Notes under the pieces: generated by a model
Told to the model about the DNA's origin: nothing
The model's input: only the letters and a program-made list of their open reading frames with translations
The model's database searches: none
Made by a program: the position numbers and the translations under genes
In this document: positions 63,863 to 64,000 of the stretch, one piece after another
Numbering within the stretch: the stretch's first letter is position 1
How the letters are laid out: every line of letters begins with the position of its first letter
DNA from: Dendrobium chrysotoxum
Lineage: Eukaryota > Streptophyta > Magnoliopsida > Asparagales > Orchidaceae
Direction: 5' to 3'
NCBI GenBank assembly: GCA_019925795.1
Contig: CM034307.1
Span: 36,667,201-36,731,200 of the forward strand
Length of the DNA: 64,000 nt

Positions 63863-64000
63863 GTGTGAAACCCATTAAGTAAAAAGAAGCTAAACTCTTA
63901 AACATCGAGGCACCTTTTGGTGTAATGGTTGAAATTTTATTTAAGAAACTCCGCAGTTAAGCATGCTCATCCCAGAGAAATCTTGAGATGGGTGACCTCC
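63863..64000 (+). mobile_element. 5S-rRNA-like sequence, probably the start of a Cassandra-type LTR (cut by the window end)
   Basis: At 63,947-64,000 the sequence follows plant 5S rRNA for 54 bases without gaps: AACTCCGCAGTTAAGCATGC covers the internal A-box region and GAGATGGGTGACCTCC the C-box, with changes in between. The first 45 or so bases of 5S are not recognisable, so this is not a normal 5S gene. Cassandra TRIM elements carry such a 5S-derived segment near the start of each LTR. The words TGTGAAACCC at 63,863, about 80 bp upstream, would fit an LTR start. A 5S-derived SINE is the alternative. Confidence 0.6.

Noticed and set aside
63863..64000. Functional 5S rRNA gene
   Set aside because: The first 45 or so bases do not match 5S and promoter-box bases are changed.

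Overview
This is a window of plant nuclear DNA. It is AT-rich, full of plant-type LTR retrotransposons, LINEs, MITEs and microsatellites, and it carries two recognisable plant protein genes. No bacterial-style gene packing, operon or CRISPR array is visible. The species cannot be named from the sequence. Introns of 9 to 16 kb filled with retroelements point to a seed plant with a repeat-rich genome; long-intron monocots would fit, but that is a guess.

Left part (1-16,140): mostly non-coding. A mini zinc finger (MIF-type, ZF-HD dimerisation domain) gene lies on the minus strand at 6,522-6,953. Around it are a degraded hAT-like MITE (512-970), two long microsatellites, a degenerate minisatellite (7,448-7,815), a Mutator-like MITE that carries a minisatellite (10,538-10,804), a solo LTR with a perfect 5-bp target duplication (11,586-13,841) and a Tourist-like MITE (14,137-14,257).

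Middle and right (16,140 to beyond the right edge): one host gene on the minus strand spans at least 45 kb. I assembled eight coding exons by hand: 61,343-61,243; 51,759-51,670; 37,419-37,347; 37,269-37,241; 37,152-37,029; 35,347-35,237; 19,106-19,006; 16,260-16,140. All introns are GT-AG, all phases match and no exon has an internal stop. Together they encode the C-terminal 249 residues of a DGS1/NCA2-family mitochondrial membrane protein. The 5' exons lie outside the window.

The introns of this gene hold nearly everything else. Intron 35,236-19,107 has a decayed Tat-lineage Ty3/gypsy element with a second (archaeal-type) RNase H, a candidate 1.67-kb LTR, and several kilobases of densely packed short hairpins. 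Intron 37,028-35,348 has a foldback MITE. Intron 51,669-37,420 has L1-like ORF1 relics, a second solo LTR hit by two truncated RTE pieces, an RTE-clade LINE and a family of purine-rich repeats. Intron 61,242-51,760 has a near-full-length but inactivated chromovirus whose protease is split by a 1,639-bp solo LTR with its own target duplication. Most large elements lie antisense to the host gene.

The right edge has a second hairpin-rich repeat (63,117-63,560), a short tandem repeat and a 5S-rRNA-like sequence cut by the window end, probably the start of a Cassandra-type LTR.

The least explained signal is the hairpin array at about 28.7-32.8 kb, with related structures at 26.4-27.3 kb and 63.1-63.6 kb. 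Dozens of unlike stems keep their pairing while their sequences differ from copy to copy.
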